A program made the translations under genes and the position numbers. From NCBI GenBank assembly GCA_046295175.1, contig JBKBNY010000005.1, forward strand, positions 186,001 through 250,000: DNA of 64,000 bases. The letters run 5' to 3'. The number at the start of each line of letters is the position of its first letter. The first letter of the stretch is position 1. Source of the stretch: JALOLV01 sp046295175. GTDB lineage: Bacteria; Bacteroidota; Bacteroidia; Cytophagales; Spirosomataceae. Shown one piece after another: positions 1 through 8,791 of the stretch. The notes beneath the pieces were generated by a model. It had not been told where the DNA came from, searched no databases, and worked only from the letters and a program-made list of their open reading frames with translations.

Positions 1-384
1 TACCTAAAAGCTTGTGGCGATGGATTTACCAAAGAAGGCAAAAATGTATTGTTTGATGACTTCGACAAAGCCGTAAATACCCACTTAATTACACTTCACC
101 GACACAGCCACCGCAACTTACCCAAACAATGCACCAAATGCCCAATAAAGGATGTTTGTGGCGGCGGGCATTTGGCACATCGGTTTAGCAGAGAGAGAGA
201 ATTCGATAATCCGTCAATTTACTGTTTCGACCTAATGAAACTCATCACACACATCCAAAACATTGTGGTTGCACGGCTCCCCAAAGAGATTGTTGATGCA
301 ACTGGCATAGAACCCATACAATACGAAGAAGTAATAGAGACATTGCAAATCAGCGGTTTTACTCAAATAATTGATAAAAATTAA
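1..384 (+). CDS. Radical SAM/SPASM peptide maturase, C-terminal part (5'-truncated by window)
   Basis: The reading frame is open from base 1, so only the last 127 residues are present. Cysteines at fragment positions 44, 47, 53 and 75 form a CxxCx5CGGG motif followed by HRFS and DNPSIYC. This is the SPASM auxiliary Fe-S cluster region of maturases that crosslink side chains in ribosomal peptides (FxsB/GrrM-like cyclophane-forming group). The radical SAM CxxxCxxC domain would lie upstream of the window. Stop at 382-384, four bases before the ATG of the C39 exporter, so the two are almost certainly co-transcribed. The family is recognised from the SPASM motif only; substrate and exact subfamily cannot be told from this fragment. 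Confidence 0.8.
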   Translation, partial: YLKACGDGFTKEGKNVLFDDFDKAVNTHLITLHRHSHRNLPKQCTKCPIKDVCGGGHLAHRFSREREFDNPSIYCFDLMKLITHIQNIVVARLPKEIVDATGIEPIQYEEVIETLQISGFTQIIDKN

Positions 385-388
385 GGCT

Positions 389-2692
389 ATGTTAGGCAAC
401 AAATACAAGTTTTTTAGTCAATTGGACTTCATGGATTGTGGACCGACTTGTCTAAGAATGATAAGTTCGTATTTTGGCAAAGATTACAGCATAGATTTTC
501 TTCGAGCCAATGCCTACATTTCGCGTTCGGGGGCAAGTATGGTAAATCTGAGTCTTGCAGCCGAAAAAGTGGGTTTCAGAACTTTGATGGTTAAAATCAA
601 GTACGATAAACTCACCCAAGAAGCTCCCCTACCGTGTATCCTACACTGGAACCAAGAACACTATGTAGTTTTGTACGATTGTGTTCATAAATTTTCGTGG
701 TCAAAATTCCGTTTTGAAGAACGACTCATTATCGCCGACCCTGGACATGGGCTGATTTCGCTCGATAAAGAAGTATTTTTGAAGTGCTGGACAGCCGATA
801 ATCCTCAGCAAACGGGTGTTGCGTTACTGATGGAGCCATCGCCAGAATTTTTTCAAATAGATGCCGAAGAAAAAGAGAAAAATACAGATGGCTTTAAGTT
901 TTTGCTTCAGTATCTGATGCCCTACAAAAAATATTTGTTTCAGATATTTCTCGGAATGCTCTTTGGCAGCTTGGTGAGCCTTATTTTTCCGTTTCTGACC
1001 CAATCATTGGTAGATTACGGAATCCACCAACACAATCTCGGTCTTATACACCTCATATTGATTGCCCAACTCTTACTATTTTTAGGGGGAGTCGGGGTCG
1101 ATGTCATCAGAAATTGGATATTACTACATATCAATACCCGAATCAGCGTCAGTATTATCTCCAATTTTTTAATCAAACTAATGAAACTACCGATTAGTTT
1201 TTTTGAAAGCAAAAATGTAGGAGACATCACACAACGCATCAACGACCACCACCGAATAGAAGATTTTTTGACGGGTCATACCATAAATACGCTTTTCTCG
1301 ATACTAAATATCCTTATCTTTTCGGCAGTTCTTGGGGTTTACAGCGTAAAACTACTCATTGTATTTTTGGTAGGTAGCACATTATCTCTGGCTTGGGTAT
1401 TCTTATTCTTAAAGCAGCGTAAAGACCTCGATTATAAGCGTTTTCAGCGAATGCGTGAAAACCAAAGTAGTATTTTTGAGCTGATTACGGGTATGCAAGA
1501 AATCAAACTCAACAATTGCGAAAGAGCCAGAAGATGGGAATGGGAAAGAATCCAAGCAAAACTCTTTAAGGTAAATATCAAGGGTTTAAGCCTTGAGCAA
1601 TACCAAGAGGTTGGGTCTTCGTTTTTTACACAATCCAAAAACATTATTGTAACCTACATTGCAGCTACACAAGTGATTCACAACGAGATTTCGTTGGGTG
1701 TAATGCTCAGTATCTCGTATATCATTGGGCAAATGAATGGCCCATTAAGCCAAATTATTGAATTCATCAAAAGTGTGCAAGACTCTAAAATGAGCCTCGA
1801 CCGCCTCAGCGAGATTCATAATAAATCTGACGAAGAACTCAACGAAGAATTTATCATGAATAAACGAGGGAGCATCGAAAGCTACAGCGAAGCCAACCTC
1901 GACGATGCGAGCCATTCGCTTCGCTACAACAACCTTTTAGAAGATACCGAAGAGGGTATTCAGCTTCGCAATCTATCTTTTAAATACGGCGGACCGCATT
2001 CGCCTTGGGTTTTGAAGAATATCAACATGATAATTCCGAAAGGTAAAGTTACGGCCATCGTAGGGTCGAGCGGCAGTGGCAAAACAACATTGCTGAAATT
2101 ATTACTCAAGTTTTACCCTCCACAAGACGGCGAAATCAAAGTTGATGGGGTCGATATGAGCGATTTATCGGCAAGCAATTGGCGGGGTAAATGTGGTACA
2201 GTTATGCAAGACGGCTACATATTCTCAGACACTATCGCCAAAAATATTGCCGTAGATGGTCATAAAATAGATGAAAACAGACTCATGAATGCTGTTTATA
2301 CTGCCAATATTCAAGACTACATAAAAAAACTACCGTTGGGATTCTCAACAAAGATTGGCAGTTCGGGGGCGGGATTGAGCGGAGGGCAACGTCAACGCAT
2401 TTTCATCGCTCGGGCAGTTTATAAAAACCCGCAGTACATATTCTTCGACGAAGCCACCAGTGCTTTAGATGCCAACAACGAAACGGTTATCATGGAAAAC
2501 CTTGAGCGTTTCTTTAAAGGCCGAACCGTCGTGATAATTGCCCACCGATTGAGTACCGTTAAAAATGCCGACCAGATTATTGTACTCGACAATGGCGAAA
2601 TCAGAGAAGTGGGCAATCATTATCAGCTTTCAAGACAAAAAGGCTATTACTATCAACTTGTTAAGAATCAATTAGAGTTAGATGCCGCCTAA
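389..2692 (+). CDS. Peptidase C39-containing ABC exporter (bacteriocin/RiPP type)
   Basis: A 767-aa ABC half-transporter that would cleave a double-glycine leader and export the peptide across the inner membrane. The N-terminal C39 cysteine peptidase carries C17 in DCGPTC, H91 in HYVVLY and D117 in IADPGHG, so the triad looks intact. Membrane segments run from about 180 to 450. The ATPase shows Walker A GSSGSGKTT (about 562), signature LSGGQRQR (about 662), Walker B FFDEATSALD (about 684) and the switch histidine in IIAHRLST. ATG 389 is preferred; an in-frame TTG at 371 would overlap the upstream stop. It sits between the SPASM maturase and an HlyD-like gene, as expected for a peptide export system. 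Confidence 0.93.
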   Translation: MLGNKYKFFSQLDFMDCGPTCLRMISSYFGKDYSIDFLRANAYISRSGASMVNLSLAAEKVGFRTLMVKIKYDKLTQEAPLPCILHWNQEHYVVLYDCVHKFSWSKFRFEERLIIADPGHGLISLDKEVFLKCWTADNPQQTGVALLMEPSPEFFQIDAEEKEKNTDGFKFLLQYLMPYKKYLFQIFLGMLFGSLVSLIFPFLTQSLVDYGIHQHNLGLIHLILIAQLLLFLGGVGVDVIRNWILLHINTRISVSIISNFLIKLMKLPISFFESKNVGDITQRINDHHRIEDFLTGHTINTLFSILNILIFSAVLGVYSVKLLIVFLVGSTLSLAWVFLFLKQRKDLDYKRFQRMRENQSSIFELITGMQEIKLNNCERARRWEWERIQAKLFKVNIKGLSLEQYQEVGSSFFTQSKNIIVTYIAATQVIHNEISLGVMLSISYIIGQMNGPLSQIIEFIKSVQDSKMSLDRLSEIHNKSDEELNEEFIMNKRGSIESYSEANLDDASHSLRYNNLLEDTEEGIQLRNLSFKYGGPHSPWVLKNINMIIPKGKVTAIVGSSGSGKTTLLKLLLKFYPPQDGEIKVDGVDMSDLSASNWRGKCGTVMQDGYIFSDTIAKNIAVDGHKIDENRLMNAVYTANIQDYIKKLPLGFSTKIGSSGAGLSGGQRQRIFIARAVYKNPQYIFFDEATSALDANNETVIMENLERFFKGRTVVIIAHRLSTVKNADQIIVLDNGEIREVGNHYQLSRQKGYYYQLVKNQLELDAA

Positions 2693-2704
2693 AATCATTG
2701 TACT

Positions 2705-3424
2705 ATGCCAAATCATATACCAAATCATATCGAACGCACCGATGAGATTCAAGAAATCATCGGTCAGGTTCCGAGCTGGATTACCCGCTGGGGTATTACC
2801 ATGCTATTCATTATGCTTTTGTTGGTTATCTATGTTTCTAAGCACCTGACTCTGCCCGTTACGATTCAGGCCGAAGTAAATTTTCATGCCAAAGAGCAAC
2901 CTTTTAGGTTTGTCTGGATGAAAACCGAGCCAGATGTTGACTACCAACCCATCGTAAAAGACGGGCAAATGGTGCATAAAAATGATACTTTGGTTGTTGA
3001 AATCAACCGAAGAAGTGGCACCAAAACTTTTCATACATCTACCACAACTGGGAGGGTTATGTTTTTTAGAGGTACCGAAGAAATGCCTCGGGCTTCGGGT
3101 TTAATAATAACTCCAAAATTCAGTAATTATGACATCGAAATCAAAGTACCCATTGATGGTTCTGGGCTAATCCGAAAAGGTCTGAAAGCGTTTATTAGGC
3201 TCGATGAATTCCCCGAAAATAAGTATGGTTTTTTGATTGGCGAAGTATCCGAAATCTCGTCTGTACCGATTGATAAATACTACCGTGGGCGGGTTAGTCT
3301 ATCAAATGGAATGAAAACAAATATGTATCAGTCCATCCCGCTGATGGCTAATCTACACGGTAAAGCCGAGATAATTACCGAAGATATTTCGGTTTTTGAT
3401 AAAATCTTTGGTGGATTATTATGA
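2705..3424 (+). CDS. Short HlyD-like membrane fusion protein
   Basis: A 239-aa protein with a short cytosolic N-terminus, one hydrophobic segment (about residues 28-46) and a periplasmic part with beta-barrel character (IRKGLKAFIRLDEFPENKYG resembles the end of HlyD/EmrA adaptors). It lacks the long coiled-coil hairpin and biotinyl-lipoyl halves of full HlyD proteins, so it is a shortened version. It starts 12 bases after the C39 exporter and its stop overlaps the next ATG (ATGA). Likely role: the periplasmic link from the exporter towards an outer-membrane channel that is not encoded here. The family is assigned by context and the C-terminal pattern. Confidence 0.7.
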   Translation: MPNHIPNHIERTDEIQEIIGQVPSWITRWGITMLFIMLLLVIYVSKHLTLPVTIQAEVNFHAKEQPFRFVWMKTEPDVDYQPIVKDGQMVHKNDTLVVEINRRSGTKTFHTSTTTGRVMFFRGTEEMPRASGLIITPKFSNYDIEIKVPIDGSGLIRKGLKAFIRLDEFPENKYGFLIGEVSEISSVPIDKYYRGRVSLSNGMKTNMYQSIPLMANLHGKAEIITEDISVFDKIFGGLL

Positions 3425-4590
3425 AAGATTACGTAACAAAATATCGGCATTTTCAGGGTAATTCTTTCTGCTTTGTTCGCGGAAAAGCAAAATATTTGCT
3501 TACAATCGCAAACAAAGCCTACCAAAAGAATGATTTTTCGACTTTGCAGGGTTTATTAGAACAATCCGAGGCTGATTTAAAAGCATTTTTACTGGCCGAT
3601 TATACAAATGATAGCTTTGTAAATGGTCGGCTCGGGATGGTGATTTTACTTCTGAAAATTGAAGAAAAAATCAAATTATCGTGGCTTAAAGAATTGATTC
3701 AGAGTTCATTAGAGAAAATATCTGCAAATCTTTATCCGTATCGAAACAAAATCATTCATCTCAAAAAATCGCCAGAGAGTGATTTAGTGCTATTCTATGA
3801 ATCAATCTACCAACTGGCTCAGAATCAGGCTCTTTACAAATTAATCGAAAAACTGAAAGCCCGTAAAGTAGTCTCGCAGCAAATCAATAACCAAATCAAA
3901 AAGCTATTACAACTACCTAATCCACAGCATTTAGATTGGCTAAACCCTTTTCTTGATGATAATATCAGCGGCATCTTCTTGAAACCATTTGCCAATTCGA
4001 TTGAACTTATCAAAAGTCACAATGATAAAATCTATCAGGAAATCAATCAAAACTTTGAAGATTTAAAAGGCATACGAACCCAAATATTAGGATTGATTAA
4101 CGAAGACCACGCTATTGGTCCTTATCTTAAAATCAATTATAATTTTGATAAACAATGCCAGAAAATCATTCTACGAAAATATAAAGTTGGAAGCTACAAA
4201 AGGGTTTTTGAGGTGACAAACCGACTAAAAATGAGATATTTTGCAAGTTTTGAGGCAAAAAAACAGAAATTGACAGTGAATCCGATTAATGAAATTGGTC
4301 TGAAATATGTCATCAAAGAAGACAAAATTTGCGAACAGCCCATATTTATTTATCACAAATCAATGCACGATTTGCCGAGTTTTTTGCCGATTTCAAAATA
4401 CGATATTTTCACATATAAACTCTTTCAATACCAAATCACAGCCAAAGAAGCCCAAAGTTATTTTATCAGACAGGTTAATCCATCGGCACAAAATTTAGAG
4501 GTATATCAAAGCAAATTTGAAGAGAAAGTTAATGAAATGATTTGGTTGGATATTTTAATCACGCAAAATGCTCTTGCCTTAATCAAATGA
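3421..4590 (+). CDS. Unknown 389-aa protein of the peptide operon
   Basis: I do not recognise this protein. It is 389 aa, Lys- and Ile-rich, without signal peptide or membrane segment, so probably cytoplasmic. The first half looks helical (for example the stretch around residues 60-170); the second half has aromatic and basic strands. No metal-binding or nucleotide-binding motif stands out. It is translationally coupled on both sides: its ATG overlaps the HlyD-like stop by ATGA and its own stop overlaps the ATG of the DUF6734-type gene in the same way. That coupling argues for a role in the same peptide pathway (chaperone, recognition or modification), but this is inference from position only. 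Confidence 0.75.
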   Translation: MKDYVTKYRHFQGNSFCFVRGKAKYLLTIANKAYQKNDFSTLQGLLEQSEADLKAFLLADYTNDSFVNGRLGMVILLLKIEEKIKLSWLKELIQSSLEKISANLYPYRNKIIHLKKSPESDLVLFYESIYQLAQNQALYKLIEKLKARKVVSQQINNQIKKLLQLPNPQHLDWLNPFLDDNISGIFLKPFANSIELIKSHNDKIYQEINQNFEDLKGIRTQILGLINEDHAIGPYLKINYNFDKQCQKIILRKYKVGSYKRVFEVTNRLKMRYFASFEAKKQKLTVNPINEIGLKYVIKEDKICEQPIFIYHKSMHDLPSFLPISKYDIFTYKLFQYQITAKEAQSYFIRQVNPSAQNLEVYQSKFEEKVNEMIWLDILITQNALALIK

Positions 4591-5468
4591 ATATTGTACA
4601 AAGTTTCTGGACAGCACCCGATACCCACAAAAATGGTGGTTATTTGCCCGTCTATAAAATGGCTACTGGCTGGCGAAGCCCCAAACACCATTTTATGGCT
4701 TGGGCTTTGAGTTGTCTTTCGCTCAAAAAGTTTCATAAGAAGGTCATCTTGCATACCGATTCATACGGAAAATGGATTCTGTGTGATTTGCTAAAACTTC
4801 CTTACGATGAAGTAGTTGTATCGCTCGATGAGATTGAACACATGTCTAACTTTTGGGCTTATGGCAAAATCTGGACGTATGCTCTACAAAAAGAGCCTTT
4901 TGTACATGTAGATGGCGATATTTTTGTCAATTCGCTCATCTTGACCAACGAAAAAACCGATTTGATTATCCAAAACGAAGAAAATAACCTGAAATATTAC
5001 CAAGAACCGTTAGCCGAAATCAAAAATAATTTTGTCGGGATTCCACAAGAATTATTAGAACACTGCAAAAACAGTATAACGGCCTATAATTGCGGGTTTA
5101 TGGGTGGTTACAACTTAGATTTACTAAAAAACTACGCCAGTCGAGTAATCGAATTTATCAGTCAAAATGCCAGTTTTTCGCCTCAAACCAATGTAGCTGT
5201 CATCTACGAGCAGACGCTCCTGCGGGCATTTTCGGATAAACAGAACGCCAAAGTAAAAGTACTACTTCACTCAGGAAGCGATACAGCTTTTTACCAAGAT
5301 GTAGGAGATGTTTGGGGTTTTCTGAAAGGTGAGAAAAGGTTTATTCACGCATTGGGATACTGGAAAAAATCAGAAATCATTTGCAGATTTATCGAAAATC
5401 AACTCATGTTGCATTATCCCAAATATTATTATCGCATCAATAAACTCTCACACAATCACATAATCTAA
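4587..5468 (+). CDS. DUF6734-type glycosyltransferase-like protein
   Basis: A 293-aa protein starting IVQSFWTAP, followed by GW, a WALSCLSL segment, VILHTDSYGK, LPYDEV and EPFVHVDGDIF. The HVDGD motif resembles the metal-binding DxD of GT-A fold glycosyltransferases. This pattern matches the DUF6734 family as I remember it, which is often found with RiPP maturation genes in Bacteroidota. The start at 4587 (ATGA overlap with the upstream stop) is chosen over an in-frame TTG at 4542. It is the last gene of the plus-strand operon and overlaps the convergent GT8-like gene by 21 bases. Enzymatic activity is inferred, not shown. Confidence 0.75.
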   Translation: MNIVQSFWTAPDTHKNGGYLPVYKMATGWRSPKHHFMAWALSCLSLKKFHKKVILHTDSYGKWILCDLLKLPYDEVVVSLDEIEHMSNFWAYGKIWTYALQKEPFVHVDGDIFVNSLILTNEKTDLIIQNEENNLKYYQEPLAEIKNNFVGIPQELLEHCKNSITAYNCGFMGGYNLDLLKNYASRVIEFISQNASFSPQTNVAVIYEQTLLRAFSDKQNAKVKVLLHSGSDTAFYQDVGDVWGFLKGEKRFIHALGYWKKSEIICRFIENQLMLHYPKYYYRINKLSHNHII

Positions 5469-6227
5469 CACCTCGTCGTGTAGCTGCCACCATAAAAGAT
5501 TGGCTTCTGCCTCTAAACCATAGAGATTCTGGGTAGCATCACGCCCCCTAACCCAGGGTTTGAAATCGGCCCAAAAGTGAATTGCCTTGATTATTCTTTC
5601 GGGCTTCTTTTGCCTAAAATCGTACCCGAATAAATCATTAAAATGATTTAGAAAACCCGAAAACATATTATATCCTTGGTCGAGGTGTAGATGTTTTTGA
5701 TGCGGCCAATTATAAAAATACGATTGCAGAAAACCTTGGTCGCCCCCGTCTTCTGACGGCAACTTCCCGATTTGAGCCACCATGTCTTCAAAAATACTTT
5801 GGTCAGGCTCTACCACCAAAACACCGGAGTTTAGGTGTGTCCAATGTTTAAAGTTGGGCAATAATCCACCCGAATTGACAGCCGAACCATTGGGTTTATC
5901 GAAGAGTTCATCTATGTTATCTACTACCAAAATATCGGCATCTATATAAACAATTTTCTCGTATTCGGTAAGGCGGTAGATATTCAACTTATCAAAAACA
6001 GTATAAAAAGCATGGTTTTCGTCTCGCAAATGTGGGTTTTTGAGGCTTGGTACGACTTTACAATCAATGTTAAGTTTTTCTAATCGGCGGATAACCCTTC
6101 TCGAAACATTACCCGAAACCAAAACCAAAAAAGGGTATTGCGAATTACATTTTTTGAGTGATGCCCACAATACCAAAACACCTGCCAAATAACTATCGGC
6201 TGTCAATAAAGTTACGTAAGTTTTCAT
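5448..6227 (-). CDS. Glycosyltransferase family 8 / glycogenin-like protein
   Basis: A 259-aa GT-A enzyme. Visible: N-terminal TYVTLLTADSYLAGVLVL, the donor/metal site in KIVYIDADILVVDN, an NSGVLVVEP segment and DGGDQGFLQSYF, all typical of glycogenin-like GT8 proteins that use UDP-sugars and Mn2+. Near the C-terminus is AIHFWADFKPW, the region holding the conserved GT8 His. It is the last gene of a minus-strand operon (8648 to 5448), with its ATG overlapping the stop of the upstream glycosyltransferase by four bases. The acceptor is unknown; the neighbouring peptide maturase and exporter make a peptide acceptor plausible. Confidence 0.85.
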   Translation of the reverse strand: MKTYVTLLTADSYLAGVLVLWASLKKCNSQYPFLVLVSGNVSRRVIRRLEKLNIDCKVVPSLKNPHLRDENHAFYTVFDKLNIYRLTEYEKIVYIDADILVVDNIDELFDKPNGSAVNSGGLLPNFKHWTHLNSGVLVVEPDQSIFEDMVAQIGKLPSEDGGDQGFLQSYFYNWPHQKHLHLDQGYNMFSGFLNHFNDLFGYDFRQKKPERIIKAIHFWADFKPWVRGRDATQNLYGLEAEANLLWWQLHDEVLDYVIV

Positions 6228-7159
6228 GTAAACAATCCAGTTTTTTCGAGCGATTCGATAAAATATTTGACCGAAAAACGTTCTTTATCTACCTCCTCTT
6301 TCAAATATTCGTGTGCTTTTTTGATAGTCTGAGTATCATTTAAAAAAGCCTCGGCTTCTTCTAAATTTCGATAATAAAGTGGGTAAGATTCGCCCAAATA
6401 CTCAACAACCGAAGGAATTTTATTTACAATAAGTGGTGTTTCGCGAACGATACATTCGATTACGGTATTGTTGGCACTGCTATCGAATAAATCGAGAAAC
6501 ACAACACTTTCGTTTAGTAGCAAATCATACTTTGAGTTATCCAAATGGCTCAATAAATCTACCGAATTGAGTTCGTTGGCCGAGACCTGTTTACAGTACT
6601 GCAATTCGCTTTTGAGGTACTGCATTGTTATGCTATTGCACAAAAGATATTTCTTGTATGCCTCGGCTCGAAGTTTATAAAAACTCGAAAACTTCCGCAT
6701 CCAAGTACCAATATGCACCACTTTTTTATCTTTGGTGAATCGCCTAAAGTTAAATTTATCTTGCGGAATTTCGGTTGGGTGAATCAATGAATAAGTCATG
6801 ATTCCAGTTTTCATTTTCACAAATTCGGCTAAATGACTTGAGAGTGTAAAAATGGCTTCGCATTGTTTGCTGGCTTCTATAAACCCCTCAGAATCAAAAA
6901 CATAACTCGGCGAAAGGTTATCTTGATAATACCAAGGGCAAATATTTATGGGGTGATGAATAAACCCAACCCATGAATGATTTAGCAAGGTATCGAGGGT
7001 TTCTTTTGAATAATTGACCCCATAACCAAACGTTTTATCTATGAAACCATCCACTACCAAACCATCTTTGCTTTGGAAAGGCGTTAGATTTTGTAATACG
7101 TATTCCCAACCACTTCGGTGGTCCGACCACGAAATGTTATTAACCAAGTTCAACTTCAT
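6224..7159 (-). CDS. GT-B-like glycosyltransferase
   Basis: A 311-aa protein. The C-terminal half contains VVFLDLFDSSANNTVIEC and TPLIVNKIPSVVEYLGESYP, resembling the donor-binding region of GT4-type (GT-B fold) glycosyltransferases. VVHIGTWMRK near the middle looks like the start of the second Rossmann domain. The ATG at 7159 is chosen (20-base overlap with the upstream gene); a GTG at 7192 would add 11 residues and a larger overlap. It lies between a DUF6734-type gene and a GT8 gene, so three sugar-transfer-like proteins are encoded together. The exact family is not certain. Confidence 0.7.
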   Translation of the reverse strand: MKLNLVNNISWSDHRSGWEYVLQNLTPFQSKDGLVVDGFIDKTFGYGVNYSKETLDTLLNHSWVGFIHHPINICPWYYQDNLSPSYVFDSEGFIEASKQCEAIFTLSSHLAEFVKMKTGIMTYSLIHPTEIPQDKFNFRRFTKDKKVVHIGTWMRKFSSFYKLRAEAYKKYLLCNSITMQYLKSELQYCKQVSANELNSVDLLSHLDNSKYDLLLNESVVFLDLFDSSANNTVIECIVRETPLIVNKIPSVVEYLGESYPLYYRNLEEAEAFLNDTQTIKKAHEYLKEEVDKERFSVKYFIESLEKTGLFT

Positions 7160-8648
7160 AATTTTGGCAATTAATTTCTTGAAGATTCGCACCTGCTACA
7201 TCGTATTCTATCAAGCCTGCAAGTAGCAATTCTTTGGTTTTTAGGTCGATTCTACGCAGAATCTCGTCATCGGGCTGGTTGATTTTTGTTTTCAATAGTT
7301 CTAATAATTCACCCATCGAAACAAAATCTTCGGCACAATGACAAATGATAAAAACTGAAAGAGAATCCCAAATTTTATCATCAAAATGGGCTTGATTAAA
7401 CGCAAAATCATAAACTAAGCTCGAAAACACCCGTTCGCCATTGTCCCAAACACGTTCAAAAATTTCATGTCTCGAATTATACCTAATCTTATCATTTAGC
7501 CGAATTTTTATTGGGGTAGTTGAGAGGTAATCGAAAAATAGCCGAAAGTTCTCATCATCGACACCTAAAAAACTTTCTTTGTCTCCTTCGATTTTGTAAA
7601 ACTCTTTTTGTCTTGAGCCTTCAAAGACTATAGAATTGAGGGTATTTTCATCAAGATTGGGACGTTCTAAAATCTCATCGACATTTGCAGATGAAACTTG
7701 CTCTGTAAATCCATTTTGAGAAAGTCGATAATTGCTTTCGGCATAAAAATCCATCGAAAAGGCATCGGCAATATTCATTTCTGACAAATAATCTATAACC
7801 CGACGATAAACTTCTGGAAAGAATTTTTTGAGGTATTGCTCAACTTGTTTACAGTAGAATAACTCCGTTTTATTTTCGCCGATTAGGTGGTGATAGTTAT
7901 ACGGATTATCTATCAAATTGGCAATTTTCCTGTATTTACTATCTATTTTTTCATCAATCAATACTTGTACAGATTCGTCACAACTAACCGAAGCCCAGTG
8001 TGCAAATAGGGCTTCTTCGAGCAGTGTATTCAAAAAACCCCGTGAAATTTGGTCTGAATTTGGCTTTATTTGGTCAATATTCTTCAAAACAAAACCATCA
8101 ACCATTTTATAATAATCGTGGAACAATCTCCAAGCATTCCCACCGACGATTCCCATATTAACTGCCCGAAAGGATTCAAGACCAGACAATAAATCAGGGA
8201 CACCAATACCAGAATTTTTGAGTTGTTGAGCAGCGATTTTGTAACACTCAAAATCATTCTGAAAATTCTGTGCAAAAAGTTTATTATTCAGAAAAGAGTC
8301 AGTCGGTTTTTTCCATAAAAAAGCATCGCCATCTACATGAATAAATGGCTCACTCAAAACCTGATAGCTATGAATTTTCCTCAAAACCCAAACATCGTTG
8401 GGGTATTTCTTGGCAAGTTCATTTTGGGTCAATAAGACCGAATCATAGGGTAATTTCAAAACATCAGCCAGTAATTCTTTACCCAGAGAATCGGCACAAA
8501 GTACTACTTTTTTGAAGTGTTTTTTGAGCAACGAGGCACTCAGGGCCCAACTCATCAAATGAAACCGAGCATCTAACCAGCCTCCTTTGATTTCGGCGAG
8601 ACCGTTGAGCGATTTTTGGTTTGTCCAAAATGTTTGAATTGCTATCAT
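7140..8648 (-). CDS. DUF6734-type protein with extra C-terminal winged-helix-like region
   Basis: A 502-aa protein. The first ~290 residues parallel the 293-aa DUF6734-type protein at 4587-5468 (QTFWTNQ, GGW, SWALSASLL, VVLCADSLGK, LPYDSV, EPFIHVDGDAF). The last ~200 residues are extra: after a linker rich in Asp/Glu/Asn, a segment with FVSMGELLELLKTK, ILRRIDLKTKELLLAGLIEY looks like the recognition helix and wing of a PqqD/RRE-like or SkfB-type winged helix. That would fit leader-peptide binding. First gene of the minus-strand operon with the two glycosyltransferases. The DUF6734 part is fairly secure by internal comparison; the winged-helix reading is a pattern-level guess. Confidence 0.75.
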   Translation of the reverse strand: MIAIQTFWTNQKSLNGLAEIKGGWLDARFHLMSWALSASLLKKHFKKVVLCADSLGKELLADVLKLPYDSVLLTQNELAKKYPNDVWVLRKIHSYQVLSEPFIHVDGDAFLWKKPTDSFLNNKLFAQNFQNDFECYKIAAQQLKNSGIGVPDLLSGLESFRAVNMGIVGGNAWRLFHDYYKMVDGFVLKNIDQIKPNSDQISRGFLNTLLEEALFAHWASVSCDESVQVLIDEKIDSKYRKIANLIDNPYNYHHLIGENKTELFYCKQVEQYLKKFFPEVYRRVIDYLSEMNIADAFSMDFYAESNYRLSQNGFTEQVSSANVDEILERPNLDENTLNSIVFEGSRQKEFYKIEGDKESFLGVDDENFRLFFDYLSTTPIKIRLNDKIRYNSRHEIFERVWDNGERVFSSLVYDFAFNQAHFDDKIWDSLSVFIICHCAEDFVSMGELLELLKTKINQPDDEILRRIDLKTKELLLAGLIEYDVAGANLQEINCQNYEVELG

Positions 8649-8791
8649 TATTTAACCAAATCATTTTCCGAATATGATTTTTATTTGCAACTTCAACCAC
8701 TTTTTTAGACGATAGACCTCAGTTTTTATATGAACCCCAAATTGCGGGTTGATACGTCTGATACAATACTCGAAAGAACAAACTAACGACA

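Noticed and set aside
371..388. TTG at 371 as start of the C39 exporter
   Set aside because: ATG 389 lies just before the conserved C39 start and avoids overlap with the maturase gene.
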